Of a stretch of DNA of 64,000 nt, positions 1 through 8,866 are shown piece by piece (position 1 is the stretch's first letter; each line of letters starts with the position of its first letter). Made by a program: the position numbers and the translations under genes. The notes under the pieces were generated by a model. The model was not told the origin of the DNA. It did no database searches and worked only from the letters and a program-made list of their open reading frames with translations. The stretch lies in NCBI RefSeq assembly GCF_900103825.1, contig NZ_FNIF01000017.1:1-64000 (forward strand), given 5' to 3'. Source of the DNA: Paenibacillus sp. yr247 (GTDB lineage Bacteria > Bacillota > Bacilli > Paenibacillales > NBRC-103111).

Positions 1-220
1 CATTGATTGCTGCTGTTGCTACAGTAACAGCATCGGATGTAGCGGTTGTTCCCACTAAGCCTAACGTAGCCACATCATTTGCTGTCGAGCTGTTTGTTGC
101 CGCACTAACCATACCCGGCAATACCGCCACTACCGGCGTTACCGCCATAGTAACCGCCATCATTCTCGCCAAATTCTTTTTACCTGCAGACAGCTTCTTA
201 TCATTTCTGTTCTTCGCCAT
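1..220 (-). CDS. Exported protein, N-terminal part (runs off the window)
   Basis: The first 73 codons of a minus-strand gene are visible. The start at 220 follows the ribosome site GGAGAGAGGT. The N-terminus is lysine and arginine rich (MAKNRNDKK), followed by a hydrophobic stretch (MAVTMAVTPVVAVLPGM) and a likely cleavage after VSA or SAA, so this is a signal peptide. The visible mature part is rich in Ala, Thr and Val. It lies 66 bp downstream of a SlaP-like gene and secA2 on the same strand. By analogy with the Bacillus anthracis SecA2/SlaP pair it could be an S-layer or surface protein exported by SecA2. That role is inference, because no S-layer (SLH) repeat is visible in the part seen. 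Confidence 0.7.
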   Translation of the reverse strand, partial: MAKNRNDKKLSAGKKNLARMMAVTMAVTPVVAVLPGMVSAATNSSTANDVATLGLVGTTATSDAVTVATAAIN

Positions 221-286
221 GTTTCTACCTCTCTCCTATGAACTCTTATATGTATGCTTTAAAACCCTTAACCCAATATTAGATAC

Positions 287-715
287 CTACTCCAGTAAGG
301 GCATCACCCCTTTCACTTGAAAGACACGCCAATTGTCATCGGCAAAACGGACTAGGCTCACAAGATAGACACTCTTTCTTTCCCCTGTCTTCGAGTCCTG
401 AAAGAAAACTTCCATATTACTGCGATAAACGGGCTCATCGCCAAGCGTGACGAATACTTCATTTTGCAATGCAAATCCTTTATCCCATGACGGCTCCTTC
501 ACGATTCTAGGAAACACAAATTGTCCCGTGTATTCATCAACGATGCGAATCATCTGTAATTGCTCTGATAAATCGATCTTATCGGTAGTGTGAACAATTT
601 CCTCTTCAAATGACTGTTCAGGATCTTCGATCAACAATTCCATTGCTGTTTCATTAGCTTTGTTCCCAAATAAACGCTGGCGAATTCGCATAAGAAATCC
701 TTGCTTCTGTACCAT
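287..715 (-). CDS. SlaP-like accessory secretion protein (single domain)
   Basis: The product is a 142-residue soluble protein with no signal peptide or membrane segment. The ATG at 715 follows AGGTGG at good spacing and lies 15 bp after the secA2 stop, so the two are co-transcribed. The N-terminus is basic (MRIRQRLFG), then comes an acidic stretch (IEDPEQSFEEEI), then a beta-rich domain with FVFPRIVKEPSWDKGFAL and a C-terminal WRVFQVKGVMPLL. Its place beside secA2 and before an exported protein matches SlaP, the accessory-Sec S-layer assembly protein known from B. anthracis. SlaP proteins are usually about twice this long with a duplicated domain, so this looks like a one-domain form. The family call is tentative. 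Confidence 0.5.
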   Translation of the reverse strand: MVQKQGFLMRIRQRLFGNKANETAMELLIEDPEQSFEEEIVHTTDKIDLSEQLQMIRIVDEYTGQFVFPRIVKEPSWDKGFALQNEVFVTLGDEPVYRSNMEVFFQDSKTGERKSVYLVSLVRFADDNWRVFQVKGVMPLLE

Positions 716-730
716 GCTATACCACCTGAC

Positions 731-3085
731 TTATGTTCTGAGTTGGATATTCATTGATTCCTTAACTTCTTGAATGACTTTTTGGCTTACTAGCTTTTTG
801 ATGCGATCTCCCATTTTATCGTATAACTGCCATGCCTCATCCTGGTAAACTTGTATCGGATCTTTCTGGGCATACGCTTGATAATGAATGCCTTGCTTCA
901 ATTGCTGTAAGGTTTCCAGATGATCCAGCCAGCAGCGGTCGATGATTTGGATATAAGGCTCGCACCATTTCTCCTGCCAGTATGATGGTTCGATGTCCGT
1001 TAGGAATTCATTCCATGTATTCGTCCAACACATGATCACCTGGTCGAGTACTCCCTGCTGATCATGCAAATTATTGATATCGTACAAAAAGAGTCCATCA
1101 TGTCCGAATTCACGCTTTAATTGCAAGATATCCCACTCTTCAGGCACTTTATTTTCCGGACAGCACTTCTTAATCAACTTTGTCTTGTAGTATATAACCG
1201 ACTGTGAAAGTTGAGTAGGCCATTCTATACCTTGAAGAACTTCATTCCGCTGCTGATAAAATGACTGCCTCTGATCATGGACGATAGAGTCTAAGCGAAA
1301 TACCATTGAGCGAATAGAGAGCGCTTGTTGCTCTACATGCTTTTGCACATTTCCCATGAAATCCTGCAGTTTGCCGCCTGTAACCCCTTCATTTCCCCAC
1401 CGCCATTTCTCGCGAAGCTCTTCAACGTCATCAATTGCAAATCTTTCTACCAATTCATCCTCCAAAGATAGAAAGAACTGTGAAGAGCCCGGGTCGCCCT
1501 GCCTGCCGGAACGTCCGCGCAATTGGTTATCAACACGCCGGCTTTCATGACGTTCTGTTCCAATGATATGCAACCCTCCAAGCTCAGCAACGCCTTCTCC
1601 CAATCGGATGTCGGTTCCTCTTCCGGCCATATTGGTAGAAATTGTAATTGCCCCCTTTAGTCCCGCTCTAGCAACCATATCCGCTTCTTCTTTTTCCGTT
1701 TTAGCATTGAGAACTTGACACGGAACAGAAAGCCTCGAAAGTCTGTTTGCTATGTCTTCCGACTGTTGAACTGAAGTTGTCCCTACAAGTACAGGCTGAC
1801 TCTGCTCATGCCTCTTTAAGATTTCTGCAATGACTCTATCGTATTTTGCCTCCTTCGTCAGAAAAATGACATCTTCGTAATCTTGACGAATAACAGGCTT
1901 GTGGGTGGGTACAGTAACTACTTCCATACCATAAATTTGTAGCATTTCTTCTTCTTCTGTTTTAATCGTTCCTGTCATGCCTGCAATCTGCTTATATAAA
2001 CCGAACAGCTTTTGAACTGTAATCGTTGCGTATGTCCGGTTTTCTTCACTTAAAGGTACGTTTTCTTTGGCTTCAATAGCCTGATGCAGCCCTTCGCTGA
2101 ACTGACGCCCCTCTAGAATACGTCCTGTAAAAGCATCAATAATCTGTACTTTATTGTCTGCTACAATATAATCTACATCACGCTGCATTAATATCGTGGC
2201 CCTAAGACTTTGCAATAAATAATGATAGAGCGTAGTATGCTCAAGCTCATATAAGTTATCTATCATGAAGGTAGCTTCTATTTTCTTTATTGCCGATTCC
2301 GTAAACATAACCTGTTTCGATTCACCATCAACTTCATAGTCACGCACTTCTTGTAATCTTTGAACAAATCTCGCACAAACATAGTAAAGATCCGGTGCGG
2401 CTTTTGTTTTACCTGCGATAATGAGTGGTGTTCTTGCCTCATCGATAAGAACACTATCTATTTCATCGACAATGGCAAAAGAAAGTTCTCTTTGAACCCG
2501 TTGCTCTGAATGCATCACCATATGATCACGCAAATAATCAAATCCAAATTCCGTACAAGTCCCATAAGTAATATCCTCGAGGTAGGCCTTTCTCTTTTCA
2601 TGCTCACTGCTATTAGCCAGATTTAATCCAACAGATAAACCAAGAAGTTGAAAGACTTTACTCATTTCTTCGTAATCACGTTTCGCTAAGTATTCATTAA
2701 CGGTAACCATATGTAGGCCTTTACCCTGTAACCCAAACCAATAGGCAGGCATAAGAGAAACAATGGTTTTCCCTTCACCTGTCATCATCTCTGTGACTTT
2801 TCCTTTACATAAAATCCATCCAGCAATTAACTGAACATCATGCATAGTGATCCCTAGCGTTCTTCTTACTGCTTCTTTTACCAAAGCAAACGCATGAAAT
2901 TGCAAATCGTTATGATCTGCACCTTTTTGTAAGCTGATCCGAAGCTCATTGTTTGCGTCAAGCAAACAGCTTTTATGTTGTATAGATTGATAATGTTTAT
3001 CGATATGAGGCAATACATTTTTTCTAATTTTGTCGATTTCTCGATGGTTCTTATTTCCTATCCATCTTCTAAGGTTAGACAGCAT
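731..3085 (-). CDS. secA2: Accessory preprotein translocase ATPase SecA2
   Basis: SecA drives protein export through SecYEG by ATP hydrolysis; SecA2 is the second copy found in some Gram-positives and serves a few substrates. The 784 residues show Walker A GEGKT at 103-107, the DEAD-type box in VDEIDSVLIDEARTPLII, TNMAGRGTDI, and the conserved IGTERHESRRVDNQLRGRSG region. The chain ends at KESMNIQLRT without the Cys-rich zinc-binding tail and linker of housekeeping SecA, which marks it as SecA2. It heads a minus-strand operon with the SlaP-like gene and an exported protein. A long non-coding leader precedes it. Confidence 0.93.
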   Translation of the reverse strand: MLSNLRRWIGNKNHREIDKIRKNVLPHIDKHYQSIQHKSCLLDANNELRISLQKGADHNDLQFHAFALVKEAVRRTLGITMHDVQLIAGWILCKGKVTEMMTGEGKTIVSLMPAYWFGLQGKGLHMVTVNEYLAKRDYEEMSKVFQLLGLSVGLNLANSSEHEKRKAYLEDITYGTCTEFGFDYLRDHMVMHSEQRVQRELSFAIVDEIDSVLIDEARTPLIIAGKTKAAPDLYYVCARFVQRLQEVRDYEVDGESKQVMFTESAIKKIEATFMIDNLYELEHTTLYHYLLQSLRATILMQRDVDYIVADNKVQIIDAFTGRILEGRQFSEGLHQAIEAKENVPLSEENRTYATITVQKLFGLYKQIAGMTGTIKTEEEEMLQIYGMEVVTVPTHKPVIRQDYEDVIFLTKEAKYDRVIAEILKRHEQSQPVLVGTTSVQQSEDIANRLSRLSVPCQVLNAKTEKEEADMVARAGLKGAITISTNMAGRGTDIRLGEGVAELGGLHIIGTERHESRRVDNQLRGRSGRQGDPGSSQFFLSLEDELVERFAIDDVEELREKWRWGNEGVTGGKLQDFMGNVQKHVEQQALSIRSMVFRLDSIVHDQRQSFYQQRNEVLQGIEWPTQLSQSVIYYKTKLIKKCCPENKVPEEWDILQLKREFGHDGLFLYDINNLHDQQGVLDQVIMCWTNTWNEFLTDIEPSYWQEKWCEPYIQIIDRCWLDHLETLQQLKQGIHYQAYAQKDPIQVYQDEAWQLYDKMGDRIKKLVSQKVIQEVKESMNIQLRT

Positions 3086-3673
3086 TTATAATTCCCTCTC
3101 TATCATTAAAACAAGGTCCTCTTATTTCGCAACAAAGCTAAAAACTATGGCAAAAGCACATTCTTGAAGGTCTTTGCTGCATATCCGTGTTTGCGTTGGT
3201 TCAATTAATGAAACTAAAGTTTCATCAACATTCCGTTCCCTCAATAACATCATAATACGACAAATTACCTAATCATCTTTTAATAAATAATAAAAATTCT
3301 AATACTTTTGAACTATAGTGTAACATTAAACCGATAATTGTAAATATAACTTGCAAAAACTTTATTGTTTATTTGCCTTATCTTTATGTAATCTTTGTGT
3401 ATTGTCCTATAAACTTTCACTTTTAATTTATTCGAAATCTCTAGTCTCGTTCAACGATTTTTAGAAAGGGGCTTTGCACCAACTTTTGTGTATATGTCTC
3501 TAAATGCGAACTATTCATTACTTCAAAGAAAGTAAAATTTTAAACGAAAAAGGAGTTAAGCGGCTTGCATATGCTTAACTCCTTTATTTTTGATGTCCGC
3601 TGCTGCTTTCTTAAGCAGGTTATGGGCAAGGGACAGCCTCTTTGTTTCCTATTGTACGACACTACCATCATAC
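3086..3673. other. Intergenic region upstream of secA2
   Basis: AT-rich, no gene seen. Reading the minus strand there is a plausible sigma-A promoter for secA2 (TTTACA, 16 bp, TACACT) near 3315-3345. At 3551-3583 there is a hairpin that ends the ParA operon. Nothing else was recognised. Confidence 0.4.
3551..3592 (-). terminator. Rho-independent terminator after the parA operon
   Basis: The arms AGGAGTTAAG (3551-3560) and CTTAACTCCT (3574-3583) form a perfect 10-bp stem. On the minus strand it is followed by TTTTTCGTTT, so it suits the ParA operon reading leftward; the plus side also has a T-rich run. Confidence 0.75.
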
Positions 3674-4099
3674 TTAACTTTCATCCATAAAAGCCTTCCC
3701 CTTAGACATTTGCTTCGAAACTACTTCAATAATATAAGCTAAAATTTTATCTCTCGTTTTCCATCTCCGAACCTTTCTTACAGGATCTAAACCATTTTCC
3801 AAAACCATTTCTTTTAGGGTTTCAGTTTCATATGTATATAAAAGATCTCGTAAAGCTTCTGCCCCTTCTTTTGAGTAAATCGTGTAGATATCAGGCAATG
3901 GGCGTTTATCCAAAGGAACAGACTGCTGCTCGCTTACAGGGCTCATCTTCTTTCTTTTAGAACTCTTATCAGATGCTAAAAAGGTCGTTCCTTCAAAAAG
4001 CCAATGCGCGAACTGCTCATCCTGTTCAATTCTTTCAGCAAGCTTTATAAAGATGGATGACAATTGTTTTCTAAAATCAGCATCTTTAAATTTTGACAT
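3674..4099 (-). CDS. Small partner protein of ParA (unknown family)
   Basis: The product is a charged 141-residue protein with no membrane segment. Its start overlaps the parA stop by 14 bp, so translation is probably coupled. The middle is proline and lysine rich (SSKRKKMSPV, PLDKRPLPDIY). The C-terminal half is helical, with LKEMVLENGLDPVRKVRRWKTRDKILAYIIE, which looks like a SAP-type or helix-turn-helix DNA-binding segment. I do not recognise the family. Its position suggests the DNA-binding or adaptor half of a ParA system in place of ParB. That role is inference. Confidence 0.65.
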   Translation of the reverse strand: MSKFKDADFRKQLSSIFIKLAERIEQDEQFAHWLFEGTTFLASDKSSKRKKMSPVSEQQSVPLDKRPLPDIYTIYSKEGAEALRDLLYTYETETLKEMVLENGLDPVRKVRRWKTRDKILAYIIEVVSKQMSKGKAFMDES

Positions 4100-4961
4100 A
4101 CGTAAGAAACTCCTCCGCTAAGCTTTGAAAGGATGCATATAAATGATCACCGGCATTGCCGTACTTTTGCTTTAGTGTATTGATCCCGTCTACTTCGTAA
4201 TAAGTGGCGTCAGCGGCTCTTGAGGCTAGGGGCACTTTGGTTTCAAATAAACGTGTCAGTTGACCTTGCTGAACTTGTAATTCTAATTGACGCAGCGTTG
4301 CGTTATGCCTGTTCACCGTTGAGCGATACATCGAAGCAACCACGCCTAGGAGCTTTACTTCTCCGTCCGCTTTTTTGCGATTGAAGTTTTTCACGCTGGA
4401 GATAATTTGCGGGATGCCGTATGTAGATAAGTGGTCGGGAATGGTAGGAATGAGATACCAATTGCTTATATTTAAGCCGTTTTGAGTCACGATTCCTAGA
4501 TTCGGAGGACAGTCAATCAGTACAAAATCATAGTTATCCAGATGATTTTGTACCGCATTTTTTAATACGTCAAAAGGTCGAATAAGCGCTGTCTGCCAAA
4601 TGTTGATTAGCCTATCTTGAATTTTCACAAAATCCAGACTTGAAGGCAGCAAATGCAAGTTATCCAATCCACCGCGCAGATTGGATGCTTTACGTACAAT
4701 ACTCTTATCGATTTCAAAAGTGTACGTGTCATCAATGTGATCCTTAAATAGAGCGTGCAGCGTTTGGCTGTTCTGATTTCTTAGCTCCCACTCTTCCTCA
4801 CCGATCAAAGCCACAGTTGAGTTCGTCTGCGGGTCCAAATCAATCACCAGAACACGTTTCTGATGCTCTACTGCCAGGAATTCCGCTAAAGCGACGGTGA
4901 TGGTTGTCTTGCCAACCCCACCTTTTAGATTGATAATGCTGATCACGTTGGACATGCGCAT
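4086..4961 (-). CDS. parA: ParA-family ATPase
   Basis: ParA/MinD-type P-loop ATPase, a class that positions DNA or protein cargo on the nucleoid. The deviant Walker A KGGVGKTT lies near the N-terminus, followed by VLVIDLDPQTNST (Walker A') and FVLIDCPPNLG (Walker B). The product is about 291 residues, normal for a chromosomal or plasmid ParA without an N-terminal HTH. I place the start at ATG 4961 because GAGAGGGG lies just upstream; an in-frame ATG at 4985 is less well supported. No ParB gene is adjacent; the only partner is the overlapping 141-residue gene. The pair could be a leftover from an integrated plasmid-like element. Confidence 0.88.
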   Translation of the reverse strand: MRMSNVISIINLKGGVGKTTITVALAEFLAVEHQKRVLVIDLDPQTNSTVALIGEEEWELRNQNSQTLHALFKDHIDDTYTFEIDKSIVRKASNLRGGLDNLHLLPSSLDFVKIQDRLINIWQTALIRPFDVLKNAVQNHLDNYDFVLIDCPPNLGIVTQNGLNISNWYLIPTIPDHLSTYGIPQIISSVKNFNRKKADGEVKLLGVVASMYRSTVNRHNATLRQLELQVQQGQLTRLFETKVPLASRAADATYYEVDGINTLKQKYGNAGDHLYASFQSLAEEFLTYVKI

Positions 4962-5108
4962 TTCCCCTCTCCCGAATAATGCCATGCCCTTATATGTATT
5001 TGGAGGGTGGTTGTCTTGATGATTAAAAAGTGGGCGGATGATATAAATGAAAAAACATCCCCTATGCCAACTGATTGCCTTCGGACGGTCTTTTTACATC
5101 GATGAATT

Positions 5109-5156
5109 AAAAAAAAAGTAAACTCACCTTACAATTAGGTGAGTTTACTTTTTTTT
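5109..5156. terminator. Bidirectional terminator
   Basis: The arms AGTAAACTCACCT (5117-5129) and AGGTGAGTTTACT (5137-5149) form a 13-bp perfect stem with a 7-nt loop. It is flanked by an A-run on the left and a T-run on the right. It can end the nagA operon on the minus strand and any plus-strand transcript. Confidence 0.85.
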
Positions 5157-5257
5157 ACTCATAATCATTCGACCGGTATTTATGTAGGCTCGAATGACGC
5201 TTTGATTCTATAGTATTTTCATCACTTTTTACATCAAAGCATTCCGGACTGTTATTA

Positions 5258-5313
5258 CCCACTAGAGCCTTAATTTTACTGGGTTTATCGACTCTACTTT
5301 CGACTCTAGTGGG
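5258..5313. repeat. Inverted repeat upstream of parA operon end/nagA end
   Basis: CCCACTAGAG (5258-5267) and CTCTAGTGGG (5304-5313) are perfect 10-bp arms 36 bp apart. Inside the right half there is a near-direct repeat, CGACTCTACT then CGACTCTAGT. It could be a binding site, for example for the ParA partner, or a folded RNA. No function is shown. Confidence 0.45.
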
Positions 5314-5381
5314 CGGCTTATGAGCTGCTACTACACAGGTGCCCAAGGAAGCCTCTTGTGTAGATTGTAATCATGTTCTAG

Positions 5382-6551
5382 TCAGATTTCAAAGACAATA
5401 GCGCCTTTTTTATATGTCTTTACAATTTGGATAGCGTCTCCATTCCAGTCCAACAATATCAAATCTGCAGGTGCTCCTAAAGCCAATCCATGTTCAACTG
5501 GGAGCTTCATCAAGCCAGCAGGGTGAATAGAAGCCATCTTCCATGCTTCCGGAAGGCTGCATAAGCCACTACGCACGAGATGCTTTATGCCATGGGAAAG
5601 CATTTGTACGGAACCAGCCAGCATATTCGGGTTATCCGCCAAGTGCAGCTTACCCTCTGGAGTCAGAACGACTTTACTGCCAATGTGCGTGTCATACTCC
5701 CCCGGTGACAATCCGCCTATGGAAACTGCATCGCTGACTAACACGGCCTTCTTTCCCTTCACCTTAAGAACGACCTTTAATACGGACTCTGGCAAATGAA
5801 ACCCATCTGCAATGACGCAAGACCATAAACCATCCTGGGCTAATTGCTCCCAAATATAATTGGGGTGGCGCGGTAATTGGAGATGCGCCCCGTTCCCCAG
5901 ATGTGTGGACATACTTGCTCCGGCAGCTACCGCCTCCCGGATCTGTTCCGGAGCAGCCGACGTATGTCCTATGGATACTGTGATGCCTTGCTGTACGCAT
6001 TTCTCAATAAAATGCGCCGCTCCTGGCCATTCCGGAGACAGCGTAATGATCTGGATCCTGCCTCCGGCCGCCTCCTGCCACTCCTCGAATAAAGACCAAT
6101 CCGGTGCTTTCACGTAATCTTTATGATGTGCGCCACGTGCGCCGTCTTCAGGTGAGATGAATGGTCCCTCTAAATGAATGCCCGCAATACTATCCCCAAC
6201 GGCCCGATGCTCGAAACAAGTTTTAGCTATAACGGAAACCGCTTCTTTTATCGCTTCATCGCTATTGGTAATCACTGTTGGATAATAGGTCGTTACCCCT
6301 TCACTCCATAATAATGTAGTAGCTTTTACGAGCATTTCGGCGGTTAAAGGCAATGTGTTAAAGTCATATCCTCCATAGCCATTAATTTGAAGGTCAACCC
6401 ACCCTGGTCCAATGACCGGCAAAAGGGATGACTGATCTGAATAAATCGGTTCTATACGGTGAATGCGACCCTCTTCAACGGTTATTCGCAACGCTTCCCT
6501 AGTTTCAAAATGAATCCCTTCGATAATGCTTGAACCGTTCTCTTTACTCAT
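5382..6551 (-). CDS. nagA: N-acetylglucosamine-6-phosphate deacetylase
   Basis: Converts N-acetylglucosamine 6-phosphate to glucosamine 6-phosphate plus acetate, in the cytoplasm. The 389 residues have the amidohydrolase fold marks: DLQINGYGG at 53-61, HLEGPF with metal-binding E128, H196 in IGHTSA, H217 in STHLGNG, and catalytic D274 in SDAV. The usual HLFNAM segment is replaced by HLGNGAH, so this is a divergent NagA and substrate specificity may be shifted. It overlaps nagB by 4 bp and is the last gene of a seven-gene minus-strand operon with a sugar transporter. Confidence 0.88.
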   Translation of the reverse strand: MSKENGSSIIEGIHFETREALRITVEEGRIHRIEPIYSDQSSLLPVIGPGWVDLQINGYGGYDFNTLPLTAEMLVKATTLLWSEGVTTYYPTVITNSDEAIKEAVSVIAKTCFEHRAVGDSIAGIHLEGPFISPEDGARGAHHKDYVKAPDWSLFEEWQEAAGGRIQIITLSPEWPGAAHFIEKCVQQGITVSIGHTSAAPEQIREAVAAGASMSTHLGNGAHLQLPRHPNYIWEQLAQDGLWSCVIADGFHLPESVLKVVLKVKGKKAVLVSDAVSIGGLSPGEYDTHIGSKVVLTPEGKLHLADNPNMLAGSVQMLSHGIKHLVRSGLCSLPEAWKMASIHPAGLMKLPVEHGLALGAPADLILLDWNGDAIQIVKTYKKGAIVFEI

Positions 6552-7330
6552 TTGCTTGCACTCTCATAAGAATCCACATCGACGTAAAGTGTACAGTTCG
6601 GATGGGTTCTAAGAATCGAAGCCGGGCAATTGGTGCTTATAGTTCCGCCAAGCGTCTGTTGTACGGCTGCATATTTGGTCGTTCCAGGAACCATGCAAAA
6701 TAAAGCAGCTCCGGACATCAAGGCCGGTATCGTTAATGTGAGTGCATGTGTTGGAACATCATTCATAGCGGGGAAGCACCCGTCGTTAACCTGCTGCCGG
6801 CGGCAAGCCTCATCTAATTCCACTGGCTTTATCAGCTTAGGGTCTTGAAAATCGGCGACTGGTGGGTCATTAAACGCGATATGTCCATTCTCTCCGATTC
6901 CCATGCAAACAATATCGATCGGAGCCTCTTGGAGAAGATTGGCATACCTCGCGCTTTCCTGTTCAATCGAACCGGAACTATCAATCAAATGTACGGTGCC
7001 GGGCTTCACAATGTCAAAAACGCCGTTACGCAAAAAAGCGCTAAACCTCTGTGGCGAGTTTTTTTCAAGTCCGATGTATTCGTCCATATGAAAAGAGGTA
7101 ATTCTAGACCACTCGATCTCCTCTTCTCGGACCAATGTTTTCAAAAATTCATTCTGAGAAGGAGCCGCAGCAAATATAATACGAACGGATTGTTGGGTGG
7201 ACAGCAGCTCTTTGATTCTTTTCGCTACTTCCATCCCCGCCGCTCTCCCTAACTCTTCACGATTTTCGTATACTTTTACTTTTAATCGATCTACGGTATG
7301 TTCCTTAACAAGACCATGTTGAGCAGGCAT
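6548..7330 (-). CDS. nagB: Glucosamine-6-phosphate deaminase
   Basis: Converts glucosamine 6-phosphate to fructose 6-phosphate and ammonia. The 260 residues show HMDEYIGL with D83, and GIGENGHIAFNDP with GENGH at 146-150, both typical of the NagB/SugI family. The start follows GAGGAA. The N-terminal extension of about 15 residues (MPAQHGLVKEHTVDRL) and the substrate loop FAAAPSQNEF differ from standard NagB, so it may act on a related amino sugar phosphate. It lies directly upstream of nagA with a 4-bp overlap. Confidence 0.85.
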   Translation of the reverse strand: MPAQHGLVKEHTVDRLKVKVYENREELGRAAGMEVAKRIKELLSTQQSVRIIFAAAPSQNEFLKTLVREEEIEWSRITSFHMDEYIGLEKNSPQRFSAFLRNGVFDIVKPGTVHLIDSSGSIEQESARYANLLQEAPIDIVCMGIGENGHIAFNDPPVADFQDPKLIKPVELDEACRRQQVNDGCFPAMNDVPTHALTLTIPALMSGAALFCMVPGTTKYAAVQQTLGGTISTNCPASILRTHPNCTLYVDVDSYESASK

Positions 7331-7376
7331 CTCAGTTCCTCATTTCAATTAAGATTTATAATGTTCTTGCATTGGA

Positions 7377-7742
7377 TTATAGGAGCAAATAGATTTGATC
7401 TTCTTCTACTTCGATCTCATAGCCTCTAAGCTTAACATTCGATTCCGCTAAATGAATACCTGTCGTTAGATCAAATTCCCAACCATGCCAAGGGCAGCGT
7501 AAAATCTCTTGATCTTTGCCGTATTTGTATTCATAGACCATGGACGGAAGGCGGGTTCCGCAAACTGTGCCTTCACAGACCGGAGCAGCCGCATGCGGAC
7601 ATACATTGCGCCAAGCATAATACTGGCCGTTTACGATGAAAATACCAATCTCCATCCCCTTGGCTTCCACAATTTTTCGTCCGAGCTGAGCCAATTCGCT
7701 AACTGTAGCAATAGGATACCGCGCTTTGGAAACTACCGTCAT
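7377..7742 (-). CDS. Rieske [2Fe-2S] ferredoxin-type protein
   Basis: A 121-residue stand-alone Rieske domain. The cluster ligands are visible: C48-P-H50 in NVCPHAAAPVCEG, and C83-P-W-H86 in LRCPWHGWEFD. Such proteins pass electrons to oxygenases or occur as their small subunit. It follows the amidohydrolase gene by only 3 bp and precedes nagB. No oxygenase large subunit is present in the operon, so its electron partner is not evident. Confidence 0.88.
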   Translation of the reverse strand: MTVVSKARYPIATVSELAQLGRKIVEAKGMEIGIFIVNGQYYAWRNVCPHAAAPVCEGTVCGTRLPSMVYEYKYGKDQEILRCPWHGWEFDLTTGIHLAESNVKLRGYEIEVEEDQIYLLL

Positions 7743-7745
7743 AGC

Positions 7746-8834
7746 TTACACCCCCTCTGCTGCTAGAGGACTAGTTTTAAGGTTATATAGCTCCATGGCG
7801 TTCTCGACTAAAATTTTATTTCTTAGATCTTTACGAATGGGCTGAAGCACCATCTTCGGGTTGTCAAAATCCCAGTGCGGATAGTCAGAAGAGAACATAA
7901 TCATGTGGTCGCCGCCGATCATTTCGAAAATCTGATTCAGATGATCGGGATGCTGCGGTTCTTCGATCGGCTGGGTCGTAAGTCGAATATGCTCACGAAT
8001 ATAGTCAGACGGCAGCCGTTTCAACCAAGGCACTTGATCACGCAATCCTTTATAGTTCTTATCCATTCTCCACATGAGGTGCGGCAGCCAAGCGATTCCG
8101 CCTTCAATCGCTACAAATTTCAGAGTTGGATATTTGACAAACACGCCCTCGCACACCAAGCTGTTCACGTGTGCCATATAATTCGTTGGCAATATATTGT
8201 GCCATTCAAAATAGGTTGAAGGATATCCTGACGGAGTTGGAGGTCCGGCTAACCCGCGCCCTTCCGTACCTGGATGAATGCCAACCGGCAATCCATGGCG
8301 CTCAGCCGCTTCATAAATGGGATGGAAATAACGCTGACCGAAAAGCATCGTAGAGCCAGATGCCATGATGACCTGCACCATATCTGGATGCCCAGCCATC
8401 CTATCAATTTCTTTAGCCGCCGCTTGCGGGTCGGAATGATTAATTAAGATGGAACCTTTGTACTTCGGGCTCGCTTTCAGCCAAGTTTCCACCAGCCAAT
8501 CGTTATAGGCGCTGGCAATCGCGTTCGCGTAATCGCGATCCGGATGCAAAGAAATTCCTAGAATGCCTGAACCCGTTAAGATCGCATAATCGATTCCATA
8601 ACGGTCCAAATGATGCTTTTTTAAGAAAAAGGGGTCGCTGCCGGGGATGCCTCCTCCCTCTGGTACTGCGTCTTTGCGCATCACGCCCAAAGGAGACCAA
8701 TAAGTACTGGCAATGCCCGGGCCGGACAACAGCCATTGGTCATGCCATTCTTTGGACAAGTAGGGCAATAAATCATTAGGGCTCGCAATTGCATTATGAA
8801 CATCCGTATCGATAATTCGAGGGGCAGTACTCAT
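7746..8834 (-). CDS. Amidohydrolase-2 family metal hydrolase or decarboxylase
   Basis: A TIM-barrel amidohydrolase of the ACMSD-like class, whose members hydrolyse or decarboxylate aromatic and related acids with a divalent metal. The 362 residues begin with IDTDVHN (the DxH metal motif, D11 and H13), continue with GIHPGTEGRG in the middle, and end with MFSSDYPHWDFDNP, carrying the conserved Asp. I chose ATG 8834 because TGGAGGAG lies upstream; the longer form starting at 8849 would put its start inside that ribosome site. It lies between transporter and Rieske genes in the operon. The substrate is unknown. Confidence 0.85.
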   Translation of the reverse strand: MSTAPRIIDTDVHNAIASPNDLLPYLSKEWHDQWLLSGPGIASTYWSPLGVMRKDAVPEGGGIPGSDPFFLKKHHLDRYGIDYAILTGSGILGISLHPDRDYANAIASAYNDWLVETWLKASPKYKGSILINHSDPQAAAKEIDRMAGHPDMVQVIMASGSTMLFGQRYFHPIYEAAERHGLPVGIHPGTEGRGLAGPPTPSGYPSTYFEWHNILPTNYMAHVNSLVCEGVFVKYPTLKFVAIEGGIAWLPHLMWRMDKNYKGLRDQVPWLKRLPSDYIREHIRLTTQPIEEPQHPDHLNQIFEMIGGDHMIMFSSDYPHWDFDNPKMVLQPIRKDLRNKILVENAMELYNLKTSPLAAEGV

Positions 8835-8866
8835 GATTATCTCCTCCATATGAGAAAGTTCAGTAT

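Larger units (their letters stand above)
4962..5381. other. Intergenic region between nagA and parA
   Basis: No convincing gene. It contains a strong bidirectional terminator (5109-5156) and an inverted repeat (5258-5313). A 63-codon open frame across the inverted repeat has a TTG start and no homology I recognise. Confidence 0.5.

Noticed and set aside
3..320. Plus-strand frame at the left edge
   Set aside because: The minus strand has a good ribosome site and a signal peptide; the plus frame is its shadow.
5155..5346. 63-codon minus-strand frame beside parA
   Set aside because: TTG start, poor ribosome site, runs through an inverted repeat and ends in a terminator; probably non-coding.
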